The notes under the pieces: generated by a model
The model's input: the letters and a program-made list of their open reading frames with translations, nothing else
Database searches by the model: none
Told to the model about the DNA's origin: nothing
From: Warburgia ugandensis
Taxonomy: Eukaryota > Streptophyta > Magnoliopsida > Canellales > Canellaceae
Assembly: GCA_035236585.1 (NCBI GenBank)
Contig: CP141131.1
Span: forward strand, 19,443,103 to 19,507,102
Direction of reading: 5' to 3'
Length of the DNA stretch: 64,000 bases
Translations under genes and position numbers: made by a program
Part shown: piece by piece, positions 22,856 to 35,350 of the stretch
How positions within the stretch are numbered: position 1 is the stretch's first letter
Layout: each line of letters opens with the position of its first letter

Positions 22856-25800
22856 TGATAGAATGTAACTGTGGCCACATTTAAGGAAGAAATTTATCAC
22901 ATATTATGTACTACATCCATTGATGTAACTTATTCATTTAAGGAGCAAAATCAACACACACGAACATCGTTATTGACTATAGCATAATTGTGGAAATTTA
23001 CATTCATTTCAAACCTTACAAAATCTATATAAGACCTCTCAATTGTAAATACAAAAACCAAGAAAGTAAGAAATACAATTTATCTCACTCCACTTCTCTT
23101 CATGGTATTAGAGCAAACGATCCTCCAATCAAGAATCATCCTTTTGGTAAACTCTCTTTCGATCATTGATCTTGAGTTGTCGTTGTATGCTTTTAGGCTA
23201 GGAACCACAAACCTAAGGTGGTTGCCAAATGCCCTAATCACTTATTAGCAACCATGCTCCTCTGTTCAAACTCTCCCTCTTCTTGCTCCAATATTAGAAA
23301 TTCTCCAACAAAACAAAACTGACAGTCATTACCATTCTGTTGAACCTCTGGTTGGTGAAACTCACACCCCCTGTACAAAGTGATGATCGTCGAATATGGT
23401 ATCATGGACCACCGCTATTTGTTCTAGATCCTACTTTTCGGCGATTTCTCCTTTTTCGCCCTAGGACAACCTCTTCATCTTCAGGTGCAAATCATCTATT
23501 CTCTCCATTCATAATAGAACGCACCAATTTCTTTTTCGTCACTCCAATTGCACTCAAGATCCACCCAAAACCCACCACCTAAGTAGATATGGAAGCCTCC
23601 ACACAGGCACACACACGCAATTCGATGATTTGAAACTCTAGAAAACCCCTAGTTCAATCAAACCTCATCACCTAAGTAGACTTGGAAGCCTTCACACACA
23701 CACACACACACAATTTGATGATCCGAAACTCCAAAAATCCCCTGTTTGATCTCCCTTCCTCTCCTGTAGACAAGCATAATTTTTTTTTTCTTTCTCCAGC
23801 AATGACTAGCACAACGCCATCGAAGTCAAATGTTCTCCCTCCCAAATAATCCCTCCCCCTATCTCTACATCTCCCTCCTCCCCATCATTCTTGTCAGTGC
23901 ACATTTCCCCTCTCTCTCTCTTTTCTACCTACGGCACAACCAATCCAACGTGCCTAGCTAAGTAGGCTGGCATCAATGACTTGGTCATCCTTCCTCTTCA
24001 ATTCAATATAAATTTATCACTCGCTTTAATTTTCCCATTTCAAAGTCTCAAATCATCAACTCATATTGTGAATCTTGTCTATGTAATAAAAGTCATAGAC
24101 TCTCCTTCAATAATTCCACACTGATATGTAACAGACCTCTAGAAGTAATCCACACTGATGTTTGGGGACCGGCTCCTGTCACTTCTTTTGATCGATTTCA
24201 CTATTACATCATTTTTAGTGGACTATTTCACCAAATACACATGGTTCTATCCTCTTAAAAGCAAAATCCAATGCACTTTTAATCTTTGAACAATTCAAAA
24301 AGTTAGTGGAGAATTTTTTCAAATCTAAAATTCAAACAATTTATTTGGGTGGTGGTGAAGACTATGCAAGTTCATCTCATGCACTTTCTCAACTTGGTAT
24401 CCAGTATCTACAATCACCTCCTCATACTCCTCAACATGTTAGATTAGCAGAATGCAAACATAGACATTGTTGAAATATGACTCACCTTACTTCATCAAGC
24501 CTCTTTACCCCTTCATTTCTAGATAGCTGCTTTTCAAATTGCCACTTATCAAACAAATCAAATGGTTTGTCCTGTGTTACACTACCAATCACCCTTTGAG
24601 AAAATATTTCACTAAAATCCAAAATTTTAAAAATTAAAGGTCTTCGGATGCTTGTGCTTTCCTTGGTTATGGCCATACTCAAATCATAAACTAGAAGCTT
24701 GCTCTCGCACATGTATTTTTTTTGGATACTCTATACAACATCATGCATTCAAATGCTATGATTCCCAATCACAAAAAGTCTTTCTATCAAGACATGTTCA
24801 ATTTATGGAGTCAAAATTTCCATATAAACATCTTTCTCGAAATGAATCAATGCGTTAACAAAAACATACTTCATGAATGAAATAAGTTAATTAATATATC
24901 TCCATCAATAACTAAATTTGATTTAGATATTCCCTCAACCACCCCTCACTCTCTTTTCATTCCTTCAACTAACACACAAATCTCTGACACTCTTCTCATT
25001 TAATAATTCCCTTACAAGTCATTCCTCCTCAAATATCCAACCATGATCACTCTCTTGACACATCTAATTTCCCAAGTGGGCAACCACTATCCAACATCAA
25101 CAAAGACTATGATCAATCCAACCAGACTTTCTCTACTCCTACTGTGACAAAGGACACTAATGCTAAAGATCCCTCACATGCATGTACTTCACCTCGCTCT
25201 CATACCTCTTCATCACCATCACCTACCAAGTCACACTCCCCAGTCCAAAAAATTGTCACCTGCTCTACAAATAACATTTTCAAACCTCACAAAATGCTTA
25301 ACCTCAATATCATCCTTCCCATAGAGTCCACCTCCCATGAACCCACTAGTGTATCTCAAGCACTAAAATATCCACATTGGTGTAAATACATGTGTGAAGA
25401 ATATGACGCACTCATTCATAATAAAACATGGACCCTGATTCCACCCAATTGCCCATGAAACATTATTGACTGTAAGTGGATCTTTCTGGTTAAACAAAAC
25501 CATGATGAATCAATTGCATATTACAAAGCACGCCTTGTTGCAAAAGGATTTCACCAGAGATTGGGTGTGGACTTCGCTAAAACTTTTAGCCCAGTTGTCA
25601 AGCCAATGATAATTCAATTAGTTCTAACTGCTGCCATCACCTCAAGATGGCGTCTTTGACAACTAAACATCAACAATGTCTTTTCATAGGGTTCTTTCAC
25701 AGTCTGTGTTTTCATGCAATCGCCTATAGGTTTAATCCTCAATTTCCCAATTATGTGTGCAAATTGATCAAGGTCATCTATGGCCTTCGACAAAGCACCA

Positions 25801-26999
25801 CAAGCACGGTATCATGAACTATGGACATTTCTCTTACTTAATAATTTTTGAAACTCACATTTAGACAACTCTCTCTTTATCAGAATAGAAAATGAGCCTA
25901 TCACCTACCTTCTTGTCTACGTCGAAGGCATCATTATCATAGGAAACAAGATTTCTGTCACACAAGCCTTCATAAACTAACTTGTCGATAGGTTCTCCTT
26001 AAAAGAACTAGGCAAATTATACAATTTCTTAGCTATTGAAGCTGCACAGACTCCAACTGACCTCTTTCTCTCTCAAAGCAAATAAATTTCAAATCTTATG
26101 ATCAAGACAAAATATGATGGATGCTAAAGAAGTAACCACACCACTATCCTTTGCAAAAAAAATCCAACTTACCGTCAAGTCCTTGCTTCCATGTAATATC
26201 TATCCTTGACAAGGCCCGACATCTCTTTTACAGTAAACAAACTATCTTAATTTATGCACAAACCTACAAGGAATCACTAGACAATAGTCAAACGAATTCT
26301 TTGCTATCTTAAAGGAACTTGCAATCATGACATCTTCATTCACAAAAGCTCACCCATGACCATTCATGCCTTTTCTGATACATATTGGGCTAGAAACCTT
26401 AATGATCATACTTCAACTACAGTATATGTGGTCTTCATTGGAACCAATCCTATCCATTGGTCATCAAAGAAACAACAATCAGTAGCAAGATCATCCACCA
26501 AAGCTAAATATCGGGCATGGTGTCCACTGCAGTAGAACTAAACTAGGTTACCAATTTATTATGAGAACTTGGTATGCCACCGTTAACTCCTCCAATAATA
26601 TATCATGACAGCATTGGTGTTGCTTATCTCTTAGCTAATCCAGTATTTCACTAGCAAATGAAATGTATTCCTATTGATTTTAACTTCATCCAATATCAAG
26701 TCACTAAATGTCAACTTCAATTTTCTCATGTTCATACTATAGATCAACTTACAGATTCTCTCACAAAATCAATTTCTTGCAAGCAATTCATCGCTCATAG
26801 GTCTAAGATTGGCATCCTCGACGGAAGCTTAATCTTGCTGGGGCATGATAGAATGTACTTGTGGCCACATTCAAGGAAGAAATTCAGCACATGTTACGTA
26901 CTGCATCCACTGATATAACGTATTCATTCAAGGAGCAAAATCAACACACATGAACATAGAAATTAATTGTAGCATAATTTTAGACATTTACCTTCATTG
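22856..26999 (+). mobile_element. Ty1/copia retrotransposon 2, decayed, 3' LTR truncated
   Basis: 5' LTR 22856-23102 (TGATAGAATG...TTCA), followed at 23103 by TGGTATTAGAGC, a one-base variant of the copia primer-binding site. 3' LTR from 26846, with matching sequence up to about 26999 (roughly the first 60 percent). Between them, in many broken frames: integrase (CESCLCNKSHRLSF near 24060 and HTDVWGP near 24150), the integrase C-terminal region (24650-24840), reverse transcriptase (DCKWIFLVKQN, ARLVAKGFHQ, DFAKTFSPVV, 25465-25690) and RNase H (ending with LTDSLTKSISCKQF near 26790). The order is integrase before RT, as in copia. Space for gag is short (about 900 bp) and contains a duplicated unit, so gag and protease are mostly lost. 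Confidence 0.85.
23577..23755 (+). repeat. Tandem duplication of about 91 bp with CA microsatellite
   Basis: Two adjacent copies starting at CACCTAAGTAGA (23577 and 23668), each with GGAAGCCT-CACACA, a CA/CG repeat and AAACTC-A-AAA-CCC. It lies where copia 2 should carry gag. Confidence 0.7.
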
Positions 27000-27009
27000 C
27001 TGTAATAGC

Positions 27010-27300
27010 TAGAGTTCCAACAATCATAATATTGTTTGCTTTGGGGTGCCCATACACCCCTCACAACTTTCTTCTTCCCTGGTTTTCCAAGGAAAATGCA
27101 TTGTGACCATTGGAGTTCCTTGAACTCTTATAACTTGTAACACCTCAGGGTTCCAACAATCACAATATTGTCAGCTTTGAGGTGCACATACACCCTTTAC
27201 GGCTTTGTTCTTCCCCAATTTTCAAGAAAAAGAGTGTTGTGACCGTTACAGTTCATCGAAGTCTTATAAATAACCCAATTTCCTCTCCCCAAGCGATGTG
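27010..27300 (+). repeat. Two tandem copies of an about 138-bp repeat, third copy at 27793
   Basis: Copies begin GTTCCAACAATCATAATATTG at 27014, 27152 and 27793, and continue with TTTGGGGTGC-CATACACCCC-like and TTCTTCCC-TTTTC-A blocks. The second copy runs into TTATAAATAACCC and CTCTCCCCAAGCGATGTGG. The design resembles short-terminal-repeat (TRIM/LARD) LTRs of plants, but I cannot assign a family. The repeat starts where the copia 3' LTR stops. Confidence 0.5.
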
Positions 27301-27589
27301 GAACTAACTCTCTGTCCTTCACCCTAGCCTAGAAGCCTACCAACCTTCTTTTTGCCCGCACTCATCAACCCAAGGCTTCACATATCAAACCTTTCACCAT
27401 ACAAATAATGCTTTTAAAATGATTGCTCAAATGAATTGTCCCATTCAAATACCACACTTTTTTTTTTTTAATACATGAATGTTGTAATGCATGAGAAGTC
27501 CTTCACAAACCTCTTATAATAAGAAGTCAACACAAAGAAAATCCCTATCTCGGTAAATCGCGTTGCAACGTTACAACTGCTATTATAAA

Positions 27590-28012
27590 ACGAGTCATAA
27601 CTGTTAGAGATTCCCCAACTCATAACCAGCCGAATTTCCTCTCCCTAGGCAATGTGGGACTAACCTTAGGAGCCAGTAGCTTGCCTAGCCAGGTAGCTCG
27701 CCCAGCCTAGAAGCATGTCAGCCCATTGCCCGCCCTCATTGGCCCTCCCACATCTAGGCTGCCCACATCAATCTCATTTGCAACACCCCAGGGTTCCAAC
27801 AGTCATAATATTGTCTACTTTGGGAGACCAATACACCCCTTAGAGTTTTGTTTTTTCTCAGTTTCCTACGAAAAATGTGTTGATAGGTGAAGGCTTAGGG
27901 ACCCTATGGTGGGAGACAGCTAAGGGACTGAGAATTAGTCCCACATTGCCCGAGGAGAAGGATTTGGGTAGGTTGTAAGAGTTTAGAAATCTCTAACAGT
28001 TGTGATGTGTTT
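27590..28012. repeat. Inverted repeat, arms of about 65-80 bp
   Basis: The left arm (27590-27655; AACTGTTAGAGATT then CTCTCCCTAGGCAATGTGGGACTAA) pairs with the right arm (27926-28008; TTAGTCCCACATTGCCCGAGGAG then AATCTCTAACAGTT). About 270 bp separate the arms. Two head-to-head copies of one repeat are the simplest reading. Confidence 0.65.
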
Positions 28013-28280
28013 TAAAGTTGTGAGGCACATTGTGTCAAAGCAGACAATATCACACTGTTAGACTCCCGGCTATCACAGAGGCACAACAATTGGTGTGGAC
28101 ACTTTACCCACTTTTTGAGCATGGACTCATGTCGGGACTTAAAAAATAGGGGTAAAGTTATAGACCACTGTCGTAACTCTTATAGAATAAGTTATATTGC
28201 CAGCTTGTTATCCTCAAACTAAAGAACAACAACAATCGAGTCGTCATGGTAGATGTACACGCTCAAGAGAAGGAGTTTAG

Positions 28281-28352
28281 AAGCCCCGGTGCACGAAACT
28301 CCAGCCTATGCGGGGTCCAGGGAAGGGGCGGACTACAAGGCCTTATAGTACA
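28281..28352 (-). mobile_element. Au-like SINE, copy 7, 3' fragment only
   Basis: Only the 3' third is present (GCCCCGGTGCACGAAACTCC through AAGGCCTTATAGTA, read on the plus strand); the tRNA-like head is absent. It stops at 28352, where a second repeat (28353-28560) begins. Confidence 0.85.
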
Positions 28353-28560
28353 CACCCCAATTTTCATGCACGTTGAACTTATTTTTGTTAGATGTATTCC
28401 ATTCATCGTGTTAGGGAGGGATTGGATAGAAGACATCAAATTTCATAAGCATTAGATATTTTTAGCCTACGTTTCTTTAAGTAAAAAATTACTATAATTT
28501 ATTTTTGTTAATTTTTTCAAAGATCTAAAGCTAGGATTATCCAAATGCATCGATTACTGA
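28353..28560 (-). repeat. Dispersed repeat A, copy 1
   Basis: The reverse complement of this segment matches 56440-56650: shared blocks include ATGCAT-GGA-AATCCTnGCTT, AAACATAGGCTAAAAATATCT, GCATGAAATTTGAT and TCTAACAAAAATAA, ending at GGGTGTGTAC. It sits about 140 bp upstream of the mTERF start codon and may be part of its promoter region. MITE-like, unnamed. Confidence 0.6.
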
Positions 28561-28697
28561 CGGCTTAGACCGTTTGTCTCCTGGAGCGTGTAGACGTACC
28601 GGGAAATGGTCGGATGGAGAGTTAGCAGCATACGAAAGAACAATTGGATCCCAATTTTCGAAAAAGAAACATCCATTTTTTCACTGACCTGATAGAT

Positions 28698-30274
28698 ATG
28701 ATTGCTGCTGCTTCAAGGATCATTTCCTCCTTCACTCAAATCCTAGTTTGTCCTACAAATCACAACTGTAACTCAGCACTGTCTTCCTCCCATTTACTTC
28801 GCCATGAATACATCAAAAACCTCGGAAGTTTTTACGCTTCAACAAATACGACAACTCAAACAGGAATCTGGCCCAGAAGAAGCTCATGCTCAGCAGATCC
28901 CGGCATGGTGGGTAAGTTCATTAAACTCATCTCAGAAGATCACTTTTTTAATCCATCTGAGAAAACCCCTCTTTGCATTTCTCTCTTTTTCTAGGTATTT
29001 TCACACTATTGCAAGACTTGGGACTCAACGAAAGAGAAACAGAATTACTCCTACAGACCAACCCATCTCTTACTCATGCATCTACAGTATCTCTTCTCGA
29101 CCGAATTCTTTCTCTTCAATCTGTTGGAATAGTTGGGTTTGGAATGTCTCGTTTGATAACAAGGAAGCCAGAGATTCTAACTTCACAAGAGGTAGGTACA
29201 TTCATCAGTTACGTTCACAAGGACTTGGAAGGTATAGAACCCGTAAAACTCAAACATCTTTTAGTTACAATCGAACCCGAATTAGTTACTGGGTTTTCTG
29301 AAAAGGTTACTTTGCTTCTTGATCACGGGATTCCCCAGGAGAAACTAGGTCATTTTCTCAACAACATCAATCTCAAAGTGTTCTGTTATAGACAAGTAGA
29401 AGAAATTGAAAGAGTGCTTGTTTTCCTTAAGCGTTTCGGTGTTGACGTGATTCTTCGACGTCCAGTGCTTCTGAATCTTGATTTGGAAAGTCAGCTTATT
29501 CCAAGGTATAGGTTTCTTACTGATCTTGGAGGAGATGAGAAAGCTGCAGTGGTCTTAGTGCATAAATTCCCGCCGATTTTAGCTTACACTGTTGAGCACT
29601 TAGAAGACCACGTTGAGTTTTTGAGAACAGTTGGTTTGAGTTATGAAGAGATTTTCAAGATTGTTCTCGTTTATCCTAGTGTTTTCAGTATTAGTAAAGC
29701 GAGGAAAATGAACCCAAGAATTGGTTTTCTCAAGCAATGTGGGCTGGATGCTACTGATATCTATAGGTTCCTGATTAAAGCTCCACTGTTTCTTAGTCTA
29801 TCATTTGAGGACAATCTTTCAATGAAATTGTGTTTTCTGGTAAAGCTTGGATACAAGAATAGAACGAGAGAGTTAGCTTTAGCGATGGGTGCAACAACAA
29901 GAACGAGCTGCCAGAATCTCCAGATGGTAATTGAAGTTTTTCTAAGTCATGGTTTTTCTTGTGAGGATGTTCTTGTCATGAGCAAAAAGCATCCTCAGGT
30001 TCTGCAGTATAATTACAAGTCACTGGAGAAGAAAATGAAGTTCTTGATTGAGGGAATGGGTAGAGAGATTGGAGAGTTGTTGGCATTCCCTGCATATCTT
30101 GGTTACAAGCTTGATGAGAGGATAAAGCATCGTTATGAAGCAAAGAAGAAGACTAGGGGGAAGGGGCTTTCGCTTAACAAGCTCTTGAGTGTGTCAACTG
30201 CAAGATTCACGAGTTCAGAGAATTTAACAGAGATGAAGTATGCTTATTTTGATGATATGAAGAAAGATTTGTGA
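28698..30274 (+). CDS. MTERF8: mTERF-family organellar protein, MTERF8-like
   Basis: Two exons, 28698-28911 and 28995-30274, joined by an 83-bp GT-AG intron (donor GGTAAGTT, acceptor TTTTTCTAG). The junction is phase 1 and rejoins the frame; the product is 497 codons. Residues 1 to about 70 (MIAAASRIISSFTQI...) are rich in Ser, Thr and Ala and poor in acidic residues, as expected of a plastid or mitochondrial transit peptide. The rest is a run of mTERF repeats (about 30 residues each, with the LxxxPxxL-type turns, for example KFPPIL, VYPSVF, KHPQVL), closed by FPAYLGYKLDERIKHRYE, a C-terminal signature of MTERF8-like proteins. mTERF proteins bind organelle nucleic acids with a superhelix of helical repeats and affect transcription termination, transcript ends or splicing. 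An ATG-started ORF beginning at 28973 would skip the transit peptide and start inside the intron; the spliced model is better. The MTERF8 assignment rests on motif memory, so paralogue identity is less sure than family. Confidence 0.88.
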
Positions 30275-33200
30275 TGAAGCTTCTACAAGCTGGGTTATGT
30301 TTCCCCTTGATGGTCTCTTTCCATCGTGCATGGGCTCAAGAAATTAATCACATCTATTCAAATCATTGATGGCAAGAATCAACAATATGTTAGAATAATT
30401 CCAGAGAAATATTTCACTAGTGCCTTTCTGCCCATGTAAACTGTGCAGAGCCCTAATTAATTGAAACTTCTTCAAGAATCTTGACAAGAAGATCATAACC
30501 AGTTGGATGAACAAGTTATTTATTGATGGTCAATGACAGTTGAAGTCTTGCTGCATTGATCTTAATAGCATGGAGAAGGGTTTGGAACCCCATTTGTTCT
30601 TTTTTTTCTTCTCTTTGGATAAATTCCCACATACTTCACAAAAATTTCTGTGTATTCAAAATTAATGGCATAGCTTACTGTTATTTCAGTCAGAAATTCT
30701 AGCTCTTTTCCATGTAAAGTTGTGAGACTCCAACTGACTGCAATTGTTTTAACTTCAAGAATCTTCAGAAGAGAATAGATAACCAGTTAAAGGAACAAGT
30801 TGGGATAGTTAGTTGTTGTTGCTGGTTGTACTCAGGCTGCAATTTGTCTTCAAAGCATGAGGTGAGTTTTTGATACATGGTTTAACCTATGTCTGGTTTT
30901 AATGGCACAGCTTGTTATATGTTCACTCAGGCACTCTTGTTTAATCTCAATAGGGTTGTTTCAGACTTGAAATCTGAACCGTGAAGCAGTGAGACTTACT
31001 TGCAGCATGATGCACTTTGAATTATATAACATGTCGACCTCATTCAACTTTGTCAATGCTTGTAAAGATGAGAATATAGAATGTGATTGAAAGGTTACTA
31101 TTCTCTTATGATTTTTGTTCTTTTTTTTTTTGGAACACAATTGAATTTAATATGGAACTGTCCACTTATAGAGGCAACTGAATAATAAGCAGTCTGGTAA
31201 ATCTTGGGGATGAAGTTCTTCTGAATCAAGAGGTTCAGGGATGATTCTTTCTCAATGTCCTGTCTACAGTAGTTCATACACTGAAACAGAATCCCGAATC
31301 AAGAGTAAAATAATTACTCTAAGAAAAGTGATCAATATTTACCAAATGAAACGTGTTTATTGCCCAAGTAAAGAACATGGCAGGATAATTTTTCTACTTA
31401 CATGAGGTTGCATGGAGAGTGGGAAGGTGGCAAGACAATATTCTGGGTTCTTGTTACTCTGGTGAGAACACATGATTTTGTAAGAGGCTGATATGCTTCA
31501 ACCTTTCAGACAGATTGTCCATCTAACAATTTGAATGGAATTTGGATGGAGTACAAATTCAGATGTGAATGTTTCTTGTCAATTCAAGCATCTATCGATT
31601 GGAGAAGTTGCTACGCCTTACCGACTTTTCCCAGTTGCTTATTGTCATAATTCATACTTACTTCCATAGGAGGAAAGTGATTGATGTTAGCTACTTCCAC
31701 CAGCATTGTTAAGATCCTCTGTCATATAGCTTGGTAACCAGAAGAATGTGCCAAATTTATATGTCTTCTGATGCCAAGTCTTCTGCTAGTTATTGTTCTG
31801 CATAAATAGTTGCAACAAGTCAGATGTAAGTGCCTCAAAGGATGAGTCTGCAGATAAAAAAATGTGAGCTTACCAGGTGTTTTTTACCCTCTGATATTCA
31901 AGCATGTTTACCAGGTCTCCTTGGCATCAAATGATGGATCTATCTTAAACATATGCCTTTAGTTCACTTCACTTCAATGTGCAGAGAAACTCTGCAGCAA
32001 CATTATCTTATAGCCATGAGTACTTTATGGAAGGTTGGCATATTTGTTACTTTTTCTCATGGATACAAAAAATACATTGATGATCCAACCTCTTTCTAAA
32101 CTTCGGCTTTTCGGGTGATGCATTCTCCCTGAACTGAGGAAGAAAAGTTGTTTAGCAAGTGAATCTTTCAGTTGAAATAACCTTGCTGAGCTATAAGATG
32201 GTAGCCACCTGATGTCCTAGTTTTCTAACTTCTTCCAAGATGACAAACCACCTAAGGCCACGTACTTGTTGCCCATGAGCAACCAATCTGGATGTCGTGT
32301 GCTGTTTTTTTTTTCCATTGCATTCAAACCAAGAACTAACATGTTAATGGAGGACTATGGTCTTCGAACTCTAGAAAATCATGATGGTTGAACCAGTACC
32401 AAGCCTCACTGTTACTATTTAACTGCAGAGCTTAGAATGGAAAGTTTAACTGCATGACAGGGTGTTCTGGTGCCTTAATCTGATGAACTAGTAAAAAGCT
32501 CCTGTCAAGTTTCACAAGCCTGTCATGATCATATGAGCTTTAACCTTTGATCAGCCTTGGTCAAGGAAGCATGGATATGGAGTTATAGAACAACTCTAGA
32601 TTCTTAAATTGACTGAAAATCTATCATGATTAAGCTAACTGTAAAAAACCAAACAGGGTTGGGCTGATTTCCAGCACCCTTTGGTTCATATTGTTAATCT
32701 CAGCTGTTCACCTAAACTGCTGCAGAAAAGCTTTAGTCAGGATCATGTTATCGTGGTGGGACCAGCAGCAACAGATCCATGAAGCTCTATTGCGTCATGA
32801 TTTCATCACCGTATCCTCATAATGAGCCTTGATCATTGGGAAAATTGTCTGTCGTCTGATCATACTGAGCAGCAGCATGGATAAACAAAATAGTGCTGGG
32901 GCTTCATCAGGTCATGTAACCCTGTGCATGTAGGTCAGAGAATGGAAGGGCTCATACAATTTCTCTAGAATTCTTAAATAAGAAATGAAAGTGACTGTTA
33001 GAGTTAATATTCTATTTGACTTGGATAGACCACTACACACTTGGAAAGCATTTTTCTTTATTTTAGGAGGGGGATATTCTTGTTGGGTGGGGTTTTTGGG
33101 AGGTTGCTCCTGGAATTAGGTACATAATGGATGGAACGAATTTGTGAAATTAGATTTTCAAGGTTGTGCCCATGGAATTTCCTAGAAAGTAAATCCCCTA

Positions 33201-33790
33201 TATTTACTCGATTACATAGCTTATAACTTAAATACCGGAAATTACTTATTTCATTGTCTGTTTGGTTGGGAGGAAATTGATTTGCACGGAAAAAGGAATT
33301 CTCCATGGAAGCTTTTTAGGCCTTGAAACTGGGTTATAACAAAGACCAAACAAGCCATAAGAACTTGTTACCTTCAACCATATGATCTAAGATTTAACTT
33401 AACTTAGTTGTCTCCTTCTGCTGGAGATTGTCCTGCTCGTAGCCCTTAGTTGCATTTAGTTTGGCTGGTAAGAAATGAAAGAGATGTCATCTATATTATT
33501 CTTACAGGTTCTTTTGATGGATTTAGCTAACTTTCAGAACAATAAGAATGCACCAACAGATTTTAAGCTTTACAATAGGCGTTGGAGTTTGAAAAACAGG
33601 AAATCAAATCTGTAATACAGAACTTCTAAATGTAATAAACATGTTAACCACATTACTGGTACACTGAATGTTGAACTGTCTAATCTAGAAATTCAAGAAA
33701 TGATTTCTTATTGTACCAATGCTCTGATAACAGTGGCTTCTTTCAGTAAGAATAGTTCTACGTCTGCTAAGCATGCTATGCATATGCATC
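30275..33790. other. Intergenic: no gene seen
   Basis: The mTERF 3' untranslated region must lie at the left end. I searched both strands for conserved protein segments and found none. A sequence at 33240-33350 (TGTCTGTTTGGTTGGGAGG ... CCAAACAAGCCATAAG) has the look of a MITE end, but no partner end could be fixed. Confidence 0.4.
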
Positions 33791-33794
33791 TTAA

Positions 33795-33974
33795 AGGGTA
33801 GCCCCGGTGCACGAAGCTCCCGCCTATGCGGGGTCCGGGGAAGGGGCAGGCCATAATGGCCTAAAGTAGGCAGCCTTACCTTGCGTTTTTGCAAGAGGCT
33901 GATTTCACGCCTTGAACCTGTGACCTCAAGGTCACATGACGACAACTTTTACCATTGCGTCAAGGCTCCCCTTC
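33795..33974 (-). mobile_element. Au-like SINE, copy 8
   Basis: Near full-length minus-strand copy, close to copy 2 in sequence (GGTGCACGAAGCTCCCGCCT, GGGGTCCGGGGAAGGGG). Bounded by a 14-bp duplication, ATGCATATGCATCT (33778-33791 and 33975-33988), with a few transition bases at the left. Confidence 0.9.
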
Positions 33975-33992
33975 ATGCATATGCATCTAAAG

Positions 33993-34319
33993 AGGTTAAT
34001 TATTCATATCATTTAACAAAGGAAAGCTAGAAGCTTAAAAGATAGCAAGCTCATCAAGGAAATTACAAACACATTAAACAAGAAAATGAATGAGAATAAA
34101 AAGAAAACTTGAACATAGAACGACAGCATACTAAGAATCTTGAGCCACTTCCACAGCACAGCTTGTCATTTGGTGTGAGAGGCTAACAGTTCTCTTGCAT
34201 TAGCCTCACTATCAATTGTGAAAAATCCAAGGAGATCAGTTTTTTCCAAGTTGGATTCTGTATCCATGGAGGGAAGGTAAGTTTTTGGAACAAGTGTCAA
34301 AGACATAAATTTATGCCAT
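33993..34319. other. No gene seen
   Basis: Spacer between two oppositely oriented SINEs; nothing recognised. Confidence 0.5.
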
Positions 34320-34338
34320 ATAAGAGGCCTGCAGTAAA

Positions 34339-34514
34339 GGGGAGCAATGGCGCGATGGTAGAGTTGTCATCATGTGACCTTGAGGCCACAGGTTCAAGTC
34401 GGGAAAACAGTCTCTTGCAAAATGCAAAGTAAGGCTGCATACTATTGACCCTTATGGTCTGCCCATTCCCCTGACCCTGCATATGCGGGAGCTTCGTGCA
34501 CCAAGGCTGCCCTT
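34339..34514 (+). mobile_element. Au-like SINE, copy 9
   Basis: Full-length plus-strand copy with A box ATGGCGCGATGGTA and B box CAGGTTCAAGTC. Target duplication of 19 bp with one mismatch (ATAAGAGGCCTGCAGTAAA at 34320-34338; ATAAGAGGTCTGCAGTAAA at 34515-34533). Confidence 0.92.
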
Positions 34515-34533
34515 ATAAGAGGTCTGCAGTAAA

Positions 34534-35156
34534 CATGATGCCAAATTTCCCAAAACGAACATGAACCAATCCAGTTATCTTAGAAAGAAACTGCTTTCTT
34601 GTTTGAATAAAATGAGATAAATCAGCAACCTTGTCAGTGAGCATGCTACAACAAGCCTCTGTATTCATTATTAGCTTTTATCAGACAGTATCTTTTTCCT
34701 GAAGAAGTATTCGCTAGCTGAAGCCAGCTTATGGATCTGCATGGAATCACAGCTATTGGGTAGTGAAAAGATACTCTCTGCATATCTGATGCTCAACTTG
34801 AGAATTGGTTATTACCAGGAAAAATTCATCTGATGACAATAGAAAGCCCCTTTCTCAAGTAGACATAAGGAAATCTAGATAACAAACCAATGCATGTAAA
34901 CAGTCCCACTTCCAGGGATGATTGATCAAACATTAATAATCTCACAGCACACTTTTATGTTCATAATTATTATAAAGAAGGAGAACATAACAAATTAAAC
35001 TTGTTCACCATTGTCTTTCCACCATATGATCATCCATTCTCAGACTAAATTGCTGTCCCTGACACATCTAGACACATATAGACCAAATGTAAAGTAGAAA
35101 TTCCCCTGCAAGAAAGGGTGACTGGATATTTGGTAGCCCACAACTTAAGCATAATG
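34534..35156. other. No gene seen
   Basis: AT-rich intergenic spacer between SINE copies 9 and 10; nothing recognised. Confidence 0.5.
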
Positions 35157-35167
35157 CTTTTGAAAAG

Positions 35168-35340
35168 GGGGCAGTCCTGGTTGACAAAGCTCCTGTGTAT
35201 GCAGGGTCCGGGGAAGGGGTTTACCACAAGAGTTAATAGTATGCAGTCTTACCTTGCATTTTGTAAGAGGTTATTCCATGCCTTGTACCCGTAATCTTTA
35301 AGTCACACGAAGACCACTCTACCATTGTGCCAAGGCTCTC
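35168..35340 (-). mobile_element. Au-like SINE, copy 10
   Basis: Diverged minus-strand copy; GCAGGGTCCGGGGAAGGGGT and the reversed B-box region are readable. The flanks share only about 10 bp (TTTGAAAAG at 35159-35167 and 35342-35350), so the duplication is short or eroded. Confidence 0.85.
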
Positions 35341-35350
35341 CTTTGAAAAG

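Noticed and set aside
28804..29301. 165-codon plus-strand ORF across the mTERF intron
   Set aside because: Wrong frame for the mTERF repeats in both exons.
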